Virus record (IMG/VR): IMGVR_UViG_3300014720_002486
Coordinates: 1 to 33,449 of that record
Strand: one strand, 5' to 3'
Length of the DNA: 33,449 nucleotides
Origin: a virus
Part shown: piece after piece, positions 1 to 8,106 of the stretch
How the letters are laid out: each line of letters starts with the position of its first letter
How positions within the stretch are numbered: position 1 is the first letter of the stretch
The notes under the pieces: generated by a model
Told to the model about the DNA's origin: nothing
The model's database searches: none
The model's input: only the letters and a program-made list of their open reading frames with translations
Position numbers and translations under genes: made by a program

Positions 1-1
1 A

Positions 2-499
2 AAGTATGGAGCGTACACCAAGGCTAATTTTCAACCTTGGTGTGGATCGTTTGTGAACTGGTGTGCAAACGAAGCAGGAGTCAAAGTTCCAAACACAGTC
101 TACACTCCAGGTGGAGCAGCAGCATTTAAGAAATCAAATTCATGGATTGATGGTGATGTTGCTGATCCTGAGCCAGGAGATATTGCTTATTTTGATTTCC
201 CCTCAGATGGCGTTGATCGTATATCTCATGTCGGAATTGTCGTTAAAGATAATGGCGATGGCACAGTTTGGTGCGTTGAAGGCAATACTTCTGGAGATGC
301 AAAAGGAAGCCAAAGAAATGGTGGAGAGGTTTGTAAAAAACTTCGTGCATATAAGAAAAATAAAAAAGGTGTAATGATTTCAATTGTAGGATTTGGTAGA
401 CCTAAATTTGGATCATCCCTTAAGCAAACACCTTTAAAAACTAAAAATGTTAATAACAATAAAAAAGTTTGTAAAACTTGTGGACAGACAATAGAATAA
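2..499 (+). CDS. CHAP-domain endolysin (5' end missing)
   Basis: C-terminal 165 residues of a cysteine/histidine amidohydrolase-peptidase, expected to cut host peptidoglycan at lysis. The frame is open to the left edge, so the true start lies outside the window. Visible motifs are PWCGSFVNWC with the likely nucleophilic Cys at fragment residue 14, SHVGIV with the catalytic His near 76, and EGNTSG with the third polar residue near 93. This Cys-His-Glu/Asn order is typical of CHAP domains. The last 20 residues are Asn/Lys-rich and end in a CxxC (VCKTCGQTIE), perhaps a metal-binding tail. A GTG at 53 lies inside the catalytic motif and cannot be the real start. Whether further cell-wall binding domains precede it is unknown. 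Confidence 0.88.
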   Translation, partial: KYGAYTKANFQPWCGSFVNWCANEAGVKVPNTVYTPGGAAAFKKSNSWIDGDVADPEPGDIAYFDFPSDGVDRISHVGIVVKDNGDGTVWCVEGNTSGDAKGSQRNGGEVCKKLRAYKKNKKGVMISIVGFGRPKFGSSLKQTPLKTKNVNNNKKVCKTCGQTIE

Positions 500-520
500 T
501 TTATTTTTAGAAAGATTATA

Positions 521-1399
521 ATGAATAGTCAGATATTTAAAACAAATATTGTTTTTGGCTCCACGCCTATTGGAAATCCATATGACATTTCTTTAAATAA
601 TATAATGCATATCAATAATGCCGATATTATTTTAATAGAACATCAACGGGAGTTTGATTTTTTTATTAATAACTATAATAAAATTAAACAAAATAATTTT
701 TATTTTCCAGAAATTAATGTTAAAGCAAAAATATATGAATATAACTTAGAAGATGATTATTTTTATCGTCAAAAAATATGTAAGGAATTAATAAAAAAAT
801 CTGAAGATAAAAAAATATTATGCATTTCAGATGAAGGATCTTCTATATTTTTAGAACCAGCAAGTCTGTTTAAACATTTATGTGTAAAAGAAAATAAAAA
901 TTTTTCAGTTCTTTCTGGACCAAACTCTGTTATTTCTGCAGTAACAAATTCTATTTATAATTTTACTAGTTTTACTTTTTTAGGTACATTTGATGATATA
1001 GTTTATGATGAATTTAAAAAATTTAACATAATTAAAATGTTAGATCCTGATATCTTAATAGATCGAGCACATGCTTATATTTTTTTAATTAATGGTCCAC
1101 AAATGCTGAATGGAATAAAATTTTTATATGATAATTTTAATAATGACTGGTTAATTGATTTTGCAATTAATTTAACAACAAATACTGAAACCCATATATA
1201 TTCCACTATTGAAAAATTTTATTCTATGGTAAAAAATAATAATAATAAAACATTTTTTGAGAATAAAATATATGAAAATAGATTTGCTATCACACTAATT
1301 TCAAAATCATATGATTATTTACCAGATCCAGAAAAATTTTATAACTTAAATAAATCTGATATTTTAGTTTTTGAGCACAAAAATATACATGAATTGTAA
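521..1399 (+). CDS. Divergent RsmI/tetrapyrrole-methylase-like protein
   Basis: 292-residue protein of the SAM-dependent tetrapyrrole (corrin/porphyrin) methylase superfamily, closest in layout to RsmI, which 2'-O-methylates C1402 of 16S rRNA. The N-terminal GSTPIGNPYDIS (residues 13-24) matches the RsmI opening motif. The central motif normally reading DxGxPxIxDPG is degraded here to SDEGSSIFLEPAS (about 103-115), followed by LSGPNSVISA (131-140) in place of PGPSA. Changes in the SAM-binding loops raise the chance of altered or lost catalysis. It is one of four paralogues in this window. It starts 21 bases after the lysin and has only a weak purine stretch upstream. Function in the phage is unknown. 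Confidence 0.7.
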   Translation: MNSQIFKTNIVFGSTPIGNPYDISLNNIMHINNADIILIEHQREFDFFINNYNKIKQNNFYFPEINVKAKIYEYNLEDDYFYRQKICKELIKKSEDKKILCISDEGSSIFLEPASLFKHLCVKENKNFSVLSGPNSVISAVTNSIYNFTSFTFLGTFDDIVYDEFKKFNIIKMLDPDILIDRAHAYIFLINGPQMLNGIKFLYDNFNNDWLIDFAINLTTNTETHIYSTIEKFYSMVKNNNNKTFFENKIYENRFAITLISKSYDYLPDPEKFYNLNKSDILVFEHKNIHEL

Positions 1400-1413
1400 T
1401 TTTTTATGTTTAA

Positions 1414-1422
1414 TGATATACT
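1414..1422 (+). promoter_or_regulatory. Extended -10 promoter TGATATACT
   Basis: TGA followed by TATACT, 26 bases before the ATG at 1449. The predicted transcript has a short leader carrying a GGAG ribosome site (1437-1440), so this unit, unlike many in the window, is not leaderless. Confidence 0.5.
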
Positions 1423-1448
1423 AGATAAAGCATATTGGAGATAAAAAA

Positions 1449-1970
1449 ATGACATGCATTGCTGTAGTCAAACAAGATAATAAAATTTTTATGGCTGGTG
1501 ATCGTGGGGCATCAGATGATGATAATATTATGGCTATTGTTGCTCCTAAAGTTTGGAAAACTGGACCTTATCTTTTTGGTTATGCAGGAACAATGGATGG
1601 AGAAAGAATTCGTCATAATTTTAAACCACCAATGCCAGAAGGAAATTTAGATAAATTTATGTATACTAAATTTGTAAAATCACTTAGAACTTTTTATGAA
1701 AATTGGTGGGTAGATACAACTAAAGATGCAGATTTTGGAATGATTATTTGTATTCGTGGCAGAATATATGAACATAATGCAATAGATATGTCATTAACAC
1801 AATATCAACAGCCATATTTATGCATGGGGTCTGGGGCAGCATATGCTTATGGATCTCTATATTCAACACAAAAACAAAAAAACGCAAGAAATAGAGTAAG
1901 GCAGGCAGTTGCTGCAGCAATTGAGTATTCTCCCTCTTGCAAGGGGCCAATAGATACGGTAAGTATATAA
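1449..1970 (+). CDS. Proteasome beta/HslV-like Ntn-hydrolase
   Basis: 173-residue protein resembling HslV or a proteasome beta subunit. It begins MTCIAVV, so removal of Met would expose Thr as the N-terminal nucleophile without a propeptide. Counting that Thr as 1, Asp falls at 17 (in AGDRG) and Lys at 33 (in APKVW), the expected proteasome catalytic positions. A later GSG (127-129) resembles the GSGxxYA segment of HslV. Known HslV and beta subunits assemble into ring peptidases fed by HslU or a proteasomal ATPase; no ATPase gene is visible here, so it may use a host partner or act alone. It has its own promoter and GGAG ribosome site. The fold is fairly certain, the role is not. Confidence 0.78.
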   Translation: MTCIAVVKQDNKIFMAGDRGASDDDNIMAIVAPKVWKTGPYLFGYAGTMDGERIRHNFKPPMPEGNLDKFMYTKFVKSLRTFYENWWVDTTKDADFGMIICIRGRIYEHNAIDMSLTQYQQPYLCMGSGAAYAYGSLYSTQKQKNARNRVRQAVAAAIEYSPSCKGPIDTVSI

Positions 1971-1973
1971 TAA

Positions 1974-2630
1974 ATGGTTAATACAGATAAATACTTTAAT
2001 ATTTGGTATAAGTCTTTTACAGAGTCTTTTATAAATATTAATCAAAACTCTAATATTCGTCCAGACTGGTTAGAATATATATATGTTTTACAGGGTGAAT
2101 ATGCTAATTCTATTATTAAACCAATTAATCATTATGTAGAAAAATTATATATTAAACCAAAATTAATTAGTATTAATAATAATAAAGTAGTATTGCAACA
2201 AAAAAATCATGCAGAAATTTTTTTATTAAAAATGAATTTTGAGAATAAATTAAAGGCATTGGACAGACCACATATGAGACAATTTTATATGTCAGATCAA
2301 AAAAAAGATATTCCTGGTAATAGGTTTCATCAAGTCTATAGATTTTATATACCTTGGTTTTTAGATGAAGATAACATTATAATTAAGATAAAGCAACCAG
2401 AAAATTCTCCATTTATTATTGAAGAAAAAGAATATACAACTAAAAAATATAATATTGACAATAAATATGTAGATCCTGAAATGGTTTTTTTTAATTTTTC
2501 AAGTTTTGGATCACACATGATAGATGAAGAATACGGTAGAATTAAAAGGCTATCTCCAATGTTTAATTTAGAGTTTGAGGTTGATGATATAATTGTAAAC
2601 AAGATAAGGGAGTTTTATGTCAACAATTAA
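1974..2630 (+). CDS. Unknown protein, 218 residues
   Basis: No family recognised. Soluble-looking, Lys/Asn/Tyr-rich, without signal peptide or membrane segment. It contains an aromatic stretch (VYRFYIPWFLDED, about 121-133) and an acidic C-terminus. It begins 3 bases after the HslV-like gene and overlaps the next gene by 14 bases, so it is probably translated in the same operon. Reading frame and low-GC codon use match its neighbours, supporting a real gene. Confidence 0.7.
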   Translation: MVNTDKYFNIWYKSFTESFININQNSNIRPDWLEYIYVLQGEYANSIIKPINHYVEKLYIKPKLISINNNKVVLQQKNHAEIFLLKMNFENKLKALDRPHMRQFYMSDQKKDIPGNRFHQVYRFYIPWFLDEDNIIIKIKQPENSPFIIEEKEYTTKKYNIDNKYVDPEMVFFNFSSFGSHMIDEEYGRIKRLSPMFNLEFEVDDIIVNKIREFYVNN

Positions 2631-3336
2631 ATTTTATCCATTTAACAAAGATACAGACTTTGCTCCAATTCCAGAGCCAGCATCAAAGGTTGTTCCAGAA
2701 TGGTATAAAAAACAACCAGCATATATAAATGAAGAAGAGGCATTAAAAAAAGGATTTTCTGCATCAACAGTTAAAAGGTGTATGCCTATATTTGATTCAA
2801 TGACTGCTGGATATATTATTAAAATGCCATGTGATGTCTATGTTGATGCAACTAATCCAGAAAAATTAGAAATTTCTTTACCACAACAAATTAAATTTAT
2901 GACTAAAGATATTATATCAACTCATAGTCCAGAACAAGTAAGCCATTATCCTATAGATAAAAGTAAATATCATTCTCAATTATTTAGAGTTCTCCCACTT
3001 TATTCTGTTGGCACTGAAAAAGGATATAGTTGTCTATTTGTTCACCCAATGCACAGAGATGACACTCCATTTAGAGCAGTTCCTGGATTAATTGACACAG
3101 ATGGTTTTATTTCTGATGGTCATTTTTCTTTTCATATTGAAAAAAACTTTAAAGGAATTATTGAAAAAGGTACTCCAATAGTTCAAGTGATTCCATTTAA
3201 AAGAGATTATTATCAAATGGAAATGGTGTCTGCAGAAGAATCTTCTAAAGTATTACAAAAACAAAGAATGTGGCTTAGAACATTTTTTAAAAATGGGTAT
3301 AGGAATTATATGAGATCCCATAAGGAATATAAATGA
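2617..3336 (+). CDS. Unknown phage protein, DUF6065-like, copy 1
   Basis: 239 residues, first of two tandem paralogues. Shared signature: PxPEPAxKxxPEWY near the N-terminus (about 17-30), KxCMPxFDxxTAGY (about 54-68), HPMxRxDxPF (about 142-152) and KGTPIxQxIPFKRD (about 186-199). These features resemble uncharacterised phage proteins labelled DUF6065, but this is from memory and not checked. The conserved His, Asp and Arg residues suggest an enzyme or ligand-binding fold; no catalytic mechanism can be stated. AAGGGA precedes the ATG, which overlaps the upstream gene by 14 bases. Confidence 0.72.
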   Translation: MSTIKFYPFNKDTDFAPIPEPASKVVPEWYKKQPAYINEEEALKKGFSASTVKRCMPIFDSMTAGYIIKMPCDVYVDATNPEKLEISLPQQIKFMTKDIISTHSPEQVSHYPIDKSKYHSQLFRVLPLYSVGTEKGYSCLFVHPMHRDDTPFRAVPGLIDTDGFISDGHFSFHIEKNFKGIIEKGTPIVQVIPFKRDYYQMEMVSAEESSKVLQKQRMWLRTFFKNGYRNYMRSHKEYK

Positions 3337-4109
3337 ATAAAGAAGATAAACCACTAGAGATTACCTTTACTCCTGTATTTACTCCATATGAAAATAAATT
3401 ATTGCCACCAGAGCCTGCTGTTAAGCATTTACCAGAGTGGTATAGAACATTGGCAAAGTTTGGCACGACTAACGATGAAAAAAATTTAAATCCAGTTAAT
3501 CATATAGGATCAGATGGAGCGCTTGTTGCTACTAAAATGTGCATGCCATATTTTGATGCACTAACTGCAGGATATATGTATGTTCTAGAAGATGACTTAT
3601 TAGTAGAATTAAATGAAGATGGCTTTCCTATACTATCTTGGAAAGGAAATGTTTTATTATTAGACAAAAGGCCAACATTAGAAATTGTCCTTCCCAATAA
3701 CACCCACCCACTTCATTTTGGATTTAGAATGAATTGGTTTTATGAAACACCTCCTGGATATTCTGTATTAATTACTCATCCAATGAATAGGTTTGATCTG
3801 CCATTTTATACAATGTCTGGCATAGTAGAATCCGATATTTGGGGTCTACCAGTATTTATTGCATTCTTTTTACAAAAAGGTTTTCAAGGAGTAATTCCCA
3901 AGGGAACTCCAATTATGCAAATAATTCCTTTTAAGAGAGACAATTGGGTAATGAAAGTTGATGATTCTTCAAAAACTTTAGATAAGCATGAAATGGCTGC
4001 AGAAAATAGAAGATCTTTGCTTTATGGATATTATAAAAAACATGCATGGAGAAGAAAAATTTTTAATAAAACTGGTGAAAATAAAGTTGTAAATCATGAC
4101 GATGAATGA
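3333..4109 (+). CDS. Unknown phage protein, DUF6065-like, copy 2
   Basis: 258-residue paralogue of the preceding gene, joined to it by an ATGA start/stop overlap. It repeats PPEPAVKHLPEWY, TKMCMPYFDALTAGY, HPMNRFDLPF and KGTPIMQIIPFKRD in the same order, with an insertion after the first block. Tandem position and clear similarity point to gene duplication followed by divergence. The C-terminal 40 residues are basic. Function unknown; the pair may form a heteromer, but that is inference. Confidence 0.72.
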   Translation: MNKEDKPLEITFTPVFTPYENKLLPPEPAVKHLPEWYRTLAKFGTTNDEKNLNPVNHIGSDGALVATKMCMPYFDALTAGYMYVLEDDLLVELNEDGFPILSWKGNVLLLDKRPTLEIVLPNNTHPLHFGFRMNWFYETPPGYSVLITHPMNRFDLPFYTMSGIVESDIWGLPVFIAFFLQKGFQGVIPKGTPIMQIIPFKRDNWVMKVDDSSKTLDKHEMAAENRRSLLYGYYKKHAWRRKIFNKTGENKVVNHDDE

Positions 4110-4974
4110 AATAACGGTAGGAATTTATTCTTATAAAGGTAAAAAATTGTTTGATACAGTTGACTCTTTATTAAATAATAAAAGTAATAATACAAAAATT
4201 ATAATTAATATTAAAGATCAACATCCAATGGATAGAAGTGATTCTTTTAAAGAAATTATAAATAAATATAATGCTGCAGGATCTTATCATCATGTATTTT
4301 GGGATTGGATAACTAGTCCAATAATTCATAAAGAAGAAATTTTAAGAATTGCTAAAACTGAATATTATCTTTTTTTATCAGACAACATAATCTTTACAAA
4401 AGATTGGGATATCAAATTCATAAATTTTATTAAAGATAAAAATATTGTGTTATCTGGAAATAAAGAATTAAAATTAAATTATAAAAATTTATTTTATATA
4501 AATAAACAAGAAATTAATATTAATGATTTTACTGAAACAAATTATATTAATAGAGACGTTATTTTTGGAAGAACCAGTAGATTTAAACAAATTGGTTTAC
4601 CAAAATATATTAAGTATGACGGAGAAGAAGAAATTCTTTCAATGAAATATTTTATTAATAATATAAATATATATGCAATTCCTACAGAGATATATTCATA
4701 TTCTTGTGAAACTTCTATTAAAAATTTGTATACTCCGTTTCAAACTGGACATAAATATAACGAAGTAATTGATTTAATTAAAAGGGGGCAGAATTCTTTT
4801 GAATCTTTAGAAGTTGATAAAATAAAAGATTTTTGGCAATATCATAATATAGATATAAATAAAATAAAAAAAATACCATTTGAAACTGATGATGTTGCAT
4901 ATGATCCAAACTCATCAAAGTATGATAAAATTGATGGTAGAAGATTTATTGATAAACAAAATACAATCAATTAG
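4096..4974 (+). CDS. Putative GT-A-type glycosyltransferase
   Basis: 292 residues. The N-terminus (ITVGIYSYKGKKLFDTVDSL) resembles the first strand and helix of nucleotide-sugar glycosyltransferases of the GlcNAc-transferase type. A block AKTEYYLFLSDNIIFTKDWD (about 92-111) resembles the strand bearing the metal-binding D-x-D/H, with DN where the motif is expected. Layout is similar to the clearer glycosyltransferase at 11350-12411. It overlaps the previous gene by 14 bases; ATG 4102 is an equally plausible start because it makes an ATGA junction. Acceptor unknown. Confidence 0.55.
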   Translation: MTMNEITVGIYSYKGKKLFDTVDSLLNNKSNNTKIIINIKDQHPMDRSDSFKEIINKYNAAGSYHHVFWDWITSPIIHKEEILRIAKTEYYLFLSDNIIFTKDWDIKFINFIKDKNIVLSGNKELKLNYKNLFYINKQEININDFTETNYINRDVIFGRTSRFKQIGLPKYIKYDGEEEILSMKYFINNINIYAIPTEIYSYSCETSIKNLYTPFQTGHKYNEVIDLIKRGQNSFESLEVDKIKDFWQYHNIDINKIKKIPFETDDVAYDPNSSKYDKIDGRRFIDKQNTIN

Positions 4975-4981
4975 GAGAAAA

Positions 4982-5527
4982 ATGCATAGAATAACAGTGA
5001 TAGATAATTTTATTACACCAGAAGACTCTATAACTTTAATTAATGAAATGGACCGTCCTTCTGAAATTAATCCATATCCAGAATACTATAAAGAAAGATT
5101 TGGCGGTACTGCATTTCCATATAATAAAACTGTGCAAAAATTATTGATTAAATATGGTAATAAATCAAATGAAATGCATCAAGCATTAAATGGTTTTTTA
5201 TCTCCAATTTATGTTTTTAAAGCGTTTGGTTCTCATTGGACAGAAGGTACTGAAGGTAATTTGCATATTGATGCACAAGGGCCAGAGCCATTTATTGAGT
5301 GGAGTACAATTATGTATTTAAATTCTCCTTCTGACTATAATGGTGGAGAAATTTATTTTCCAAATCAAAAGTTTATCTATAAACCAAAACAATATTCTGC
5401 CGTATTTTTTCCAAGTGCTGGCACAGAGTATATTCATGGAATAACAAAAATAAAGTCTGGTCATAGATATACTGCTTTGTATATGCATACAAGTCAAAAA
5501 GATAACGCAGACCCAGATTTTTTATAA
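4982..5527 (+). CDS. 2OG-Fe(II) oxygenase, prolyl-4-hydroxylase type (A)
   Basis: 181-residue dioxygenase using Fe(II), 2-oxoglutarate and O2. The facial triad is readable: HID (LHIDAQGP, about 94-101), distal His in EYIHGI and the 2OG-anchoring Arg in SGHRYTALYMH. YNGGEIYFP (about 120-128) is the usual strand between them. The start is chosen at MHRITV because AGGAG lies at 4973-4977; upstream in-frame ATGs fall inside the glycosyltransferase. One of four such oxygenases here. Substrate unknown: protein side chains, nucleic acid or a small molecule are all possible. Confidence 0.85.
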   Translation: MHRITVIDNFITPEDSITLINEMDRPSEINPYPEYYKERFGGTAFPYNKTVQKLLIKYGNKSNEMHQALNGFLSPIYVFKAFGSHWTEGTEGNLHIDAQGPEPFIEWSTIMYLNSPSDYNGGEIYFPNQKFIYKPKQYSAVFFPSAGTEYIHGITKIKSGHRYTALYMHTSQKDNADPDFL

Positions 5528-5534
5528 AAAATAT

Positions 5535-5607
5535 TGGTCCATAACTCAGATGGTAGAGTGCCGAACTGTTAATTCGGATGTCCCAGGATCGAAACCTGGT
5601 GGACCAG
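5535..5607 (+). tRNA. tRNA-Asn (GTT)
   Basis: Cloverleaf with acceptor arm TGGTCCA/TGGACCA, D arm, anticodon stem CCGAA/TTCGG around loop CTGTTAA (anticodon 5568-5570) and a T arm with loop close to TTCGAAA. No 3' CCA is encoded. It begins 7 bases after the oxygenase stop. Confidence 0.96.
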
Positions 5608-5612
5608 CAAAA

Positions 5613-5686
5613 GGTCCTGTAGTTCAGTTGGTTAGAACGCTACCCTGTCACGGTAGAGGTCGACGGTTCAAGTCCGTTCAGGATCG
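5613..5686 (+). tRNA. tRNA-Asp (GTC)
   Basis: Acceptor GGTCCTG pairs with CAGGATC (one G-U). Anticodon stem CTACC/GGTAG surrounds loop CTGTCAC, anticodon at 5647-5649. T loop GTTCAAGTC is normal. No encoded CCA. Spacing of 5 bases from tRNA-Asn implies one transcript. Confidence 0.96.
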
Positions 5687-5689
5687 CAT

Positions 5690-5762
5690 GGCATCATCGT
5701 CTAGTGGCCTAGGACACCGCCCTTTCACGGCGGTAACACGGGTTCAAATCCCGTTGGTGTCA
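5690..5762 (+). tRNA. tRNA-Glu (TTC)
   Basis: Anticodon arm CCGCCCTTTCACGGCGG is nearly identical to bacterial tRNA-Glu; anticodon 5724-5726. Acceptor GGCATCA pairs with TGGTGTC using two G-U pairs. No encoded CCA. Confidence 0.96.
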
Positions 5763-5775
5763 CAATTAATGAAAG

Positions 5776-5784
5776 TGGTATAAT
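5776..5784 (+). promoter_or_regulatory. Extended -10 promoter TGGTATAAT
   Basis: Lies just after the tRNAs and physically overlaps the first possible ATG (5783). Seven bases separate it from ATG 5792, so that ATG is the likely leaderless start of the next gene. Confidence 0.6.
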
Positions 5785-5791
5785 GAATAAT

Positions 5792-6514
5792 ATGGATAAT
5801 AATGTTTTTATTTGTGGAATAGATATTGGCAACGAATGGGACTTTCCTTTAAGAACAAAACATTATTTAGAAAATTCCGACTGTATTGTTGTAGAGCATA
5901 TTGCAGAATTTAATAAAAGAATTAGGCCACAATTAAATTTACAAAAAAATATTGAACTTTTAGAACTTAATTTTAGTACAAGTCGTACAAAGCCAATTGT
6001 AGACAGGGTTATAGAATTATCAAAACAAAATAAAATAGTTTCAGTTATTGCTAATTCAGGAATGCCAACAATCTATGATCCAGGAACTGAAATTATTCAT
6101 GGACTACAAGAAGAAAAATTAAAATATACAGTTGTTCCAGGTCCATCTGCTATTATTAATGCTTTAGTTGCTTCTGGATTTAATTTAAATTCTTTTATGT
6201 TTGAAGGTGATTGCAATGGTGGAAAAGAAAGATTAGAAAAATTTAATAAGATTAAAGAAAATTTAAAAGAAAATAAAACAGTTGTATTTTTTGAGGTGGT
6301 ACACGAAGCAATTTACCATACAATACAAGATATGCATGACGCCTTTGGTCCAAAAAGTATGGTATCAATATGTATTGATTTAACAAAACCAGATGAAACA
6401 ATTTTTACTGGTAATTTAAAAGAAGCAACAGATTGGGCTAAAAAGTACTCAGAAGATAGAGATCCAAATAATCTTAATGTTAATATTACATATGTTTGTT
6501 ATATAGTTTTATGA
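5792..6514 (+). CDS. RsmI/tetrapyrrole-methylase-like protein (B)
   Basis: 240-residue SAM-dependent methyltransferase-like protein. CGIDIGNEWDFP at the N-terminus replaces GTPIGNxxDIT of RsmI. ANSGMPTIYDPGTEI (about 86-100) and VPGPSAIINAL (about 115-125) are well-conserved SAM-pocket motifs, so this copy looks catalytically competent. The RsmI C-terminal domain is short. ATG 5783 overlaps the -10 element TATAAT, whereas ATG 5792 sits seven bases after it; I therefore choose 5792. It directly follows the tRNA cluster and may be separately transcribed. Target (rRNA, tRNA or a small molecule) cannot be told from sequence. Confidence 0.82.
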   Translation: MDNNVFICGIDIGNEWDFPLRTKHYLENSDCIVVEHIAEFNKRIRPQLNLQKNIELLELNFSTSRTKPIVDRVIELSKQNKIVSVIANSGMPTIYDPGTEIIHGLQEEKLKYTVVPGPSAIINALVASGFNLNSFMFEGDCNGGKERLEKFNKIKENLKENKTVVFFEVVHEAIYHTIQDMHDAFGPKSMVSICIDLTKPDETIFTGNLKEATDWAKKYSEDRDPNNLNVNITYVCYIVL

Positions 6515-6518
6515 TATT

Positions 6519-6527
6519 TGATATAAT
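6519..6527 (+). promoter_or_regulatory. Extended -10 promoter TGATATAAT
   Basis: Perfect extended -10, 24 bases before ATG 6552. The short leader contains AGAAAGG (6536-6542) as a ribosome site, so this gene is leadered. Confidence 0.6.
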
Positions 6528-6551
6528 TAGTATATAGAAAGGTTAAAATAA

Positions 6552-7193
6552 ATGAATCATAAAATATTAGCCCCAGGAATGGTTTATTACACTAATGCAA
6601 TTTCTAATCCAGGCGAAACAATTAATATTATAGAATTAATGCAAAATAAACTTTCTACTGGAATTATTTCAGCAGCACAACCATGGCATGAATGGAATGG
6701 CGCCAATCCAAATACTGAAAAATTTTGTATTAGACATTTTATTGTAGATCCTGAAAAAACAAATTCAAATGATCCTTTATATAATGAAATATGTTTTGTA
6801 TATAGAAATATTTTTGACGGCATAGATAATGCATTTAAACATTACTCTAATGAAATTTATCCAGCAGCAAATAGAAATATAAAGTCGTCAGAAGGAATGC
6901 TTAGTATTTTAAAATATTCAAAGGCTGGCTATTTACCGCCACATCAAGATCAAGGGGTTAGCAGTAGAGTTTTATCTACAGTGGGATATTTAAATGATAA
7001 TTACGATGGAGGAGAAATTTATTTTCCATATGTAAATATTACAGTAAAACCAGAGGCTGGAAGTGTCATCTTTTTCCCATCTAATTTTATATATGTTCAT
7101 GAGGTTAGGCCAATGATGAATGGAATAAGATATGCGGTGCCACAATGGTATCATAGTCTTTCAACTCCTAGGATGTCAACTGGTGAAGAATAA
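6552..7193 (+). CDS. 2OG-Fe(II) oxygenase (B)
   Basis: 213-residue prolyl-hydroxylase-type dioxygenase. Iron ligands: HQD in LPPHQDQGV (about 133-141), then YDGGEIYFP, then distal His in YVHEV, and Arg in NGIRYAVPQWYH for 2OG. The N-terminal 100 residues are less conserved and probably carry substrate specificity. It has its own extended -10 promoter and ribosome site. The 3' end overlaps the GTG start of the SGNH-like gene by 11 bases, linking oxygenase and SGNH/carbamoyltransferase genes in one unit. Confidence 0.87.
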   Translation: MNHKILAPGMVYYTNAISNPGETINIIELMQNKLSTGIISAAQPWHEWNGANPNTEKFCIRHFIVDPEKTNSNDPLYNEICFVYRNIFDGIDNAFKHYSNEIYPAANRNIKSSEGMLSILKYSKAGYLPPHQDQGVSSRVLSTVGYLNDNYDGGEIYFPYVNITVKPEAGSVIFFPSNFIYVHEVRPMMNGIRYAVPQWYHSLSTPRMSTGEE

Positions 7194-8106
7194 TAAATAT
7201 TTAGAATTTTTGTTATCAGAAGAAGATACAAATTTTTTTAAAGATAAATTTATATTAAATAAATTTTTTAAAAATTTTATTAATAACGCTGTATATCATG
7301 ATATAAAAAAAGAAGTATTTTACGAGAATTATGATAAAAACATTAATGCAGATATGATAGAATACAAAATAAATAGATATGGCTTTAGATGTGATAATTT
7401 TAATAAAAAAATAAAAACAGATATTTTATTTGCTGGCTGTTCAGAAACTTTTGGCCAAGGCGGTTCTTTAGAGCAGGCTTGGCCGTTTATGTTAAACAAA
7501 CATTTAAATATTAACAATTATTTTAATTTAGGATTGCCAGGTGCTGGATATCAACAAATAATTCATAATTGCTTACATTATATTGAATATTTTAATATTC
7601 CTAAAAATTTATTTATTGTATTTCCAAATATTGAAAGACATATTATTTATAATTATTTACCAAAAGAAAAAATAAAAAATGATGCATCTACAGATTTTAT
7701 TTTTGATTTAGACAAAAATCCTGGATATTATCCATGGCCACTTTATAGTACTTATGAACAAGATCACTCTCCATATCCGCCTGAATTTAACAATAATGTA
7801 TTTTCTTATAAGACAAAAGTTTTTGAGTTTTCTCAGTCATTAATAATGTTAGAACAAATTACCAAATTGTTAGGAATTAATTTTTGGTGGACTATGACTT
7901 TAGAAATTGATAGAAAAAATATAAATTCAATTAATTTGTTTAATTGTTTTGCTGACTATTCTTTTGATGAGTTAGCAAACTTTGTTACTAAATATAAACT
8001 AAAAAATAAAAATATTAAAAATATTGAGCGTAAACCAGATGCTCATTTTGGAATTGCTGTACACGAGTTTTGGAAGAGTTTATTTTTAGAAAAAGTATTG
8101 TTATGA
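7183..8106 (+). CDS. SGNH/GDSL-like protein (A)
   Basis: 307 residues. FAGCSETFGQGG (about 85-96) corresponds to block I of SGNH hydrolases, with Cys replacing the usual Asp of GDS and Ser kept as nucleophile. NLGLPGAGYQQI supplies block II-like Gly and FIVFPNIER a block III-like Asn. DAHFGIAVHEFW near the C-terminus supplies the D-x-x-H dyad. Known family members are esterases, lipases or O-acetyltransferases. GTG 7183, with AGGA upstream at 7170, is preferred over an upstream ATG buried in the oxygenase gene. Its stop overlaps the carbamoyltransferase start (ATGA). One of three paralogues. Confidence 0.68.
   Translation: MKNNKYLEFLLSEEDTNFFKDKFILNKFFKNFINNAVYHDIKKEVFYENYDKNINADMIEYKINRYGFRCDNFNKKIKTDILFAGCSETFGQGGSLEQAWPFMLNKHLNINNYFNLGLPGAGYQQIIHNCLHYIEYFNIPKNLFIVFPNIERHIIYNYLPKEKIKNDASTDFIFDLDKNPGYYPWPLYSTYEQDHSPYPPEFNNNVFSYKTKVFEFSQSLIMLEQITKLLGINFWWTMTLEIDRKNINSINLFNCFADYSFDELANFVTKYKLKNKNIKNIERKPDAHFGIAVHEFWKSLFLEKVLL

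Noticed and set aside
5550-5783. 77-residue plus-strand ORF
   Set aside because: It runs straight through three well-folded tRNA genes; the frame is accidental.
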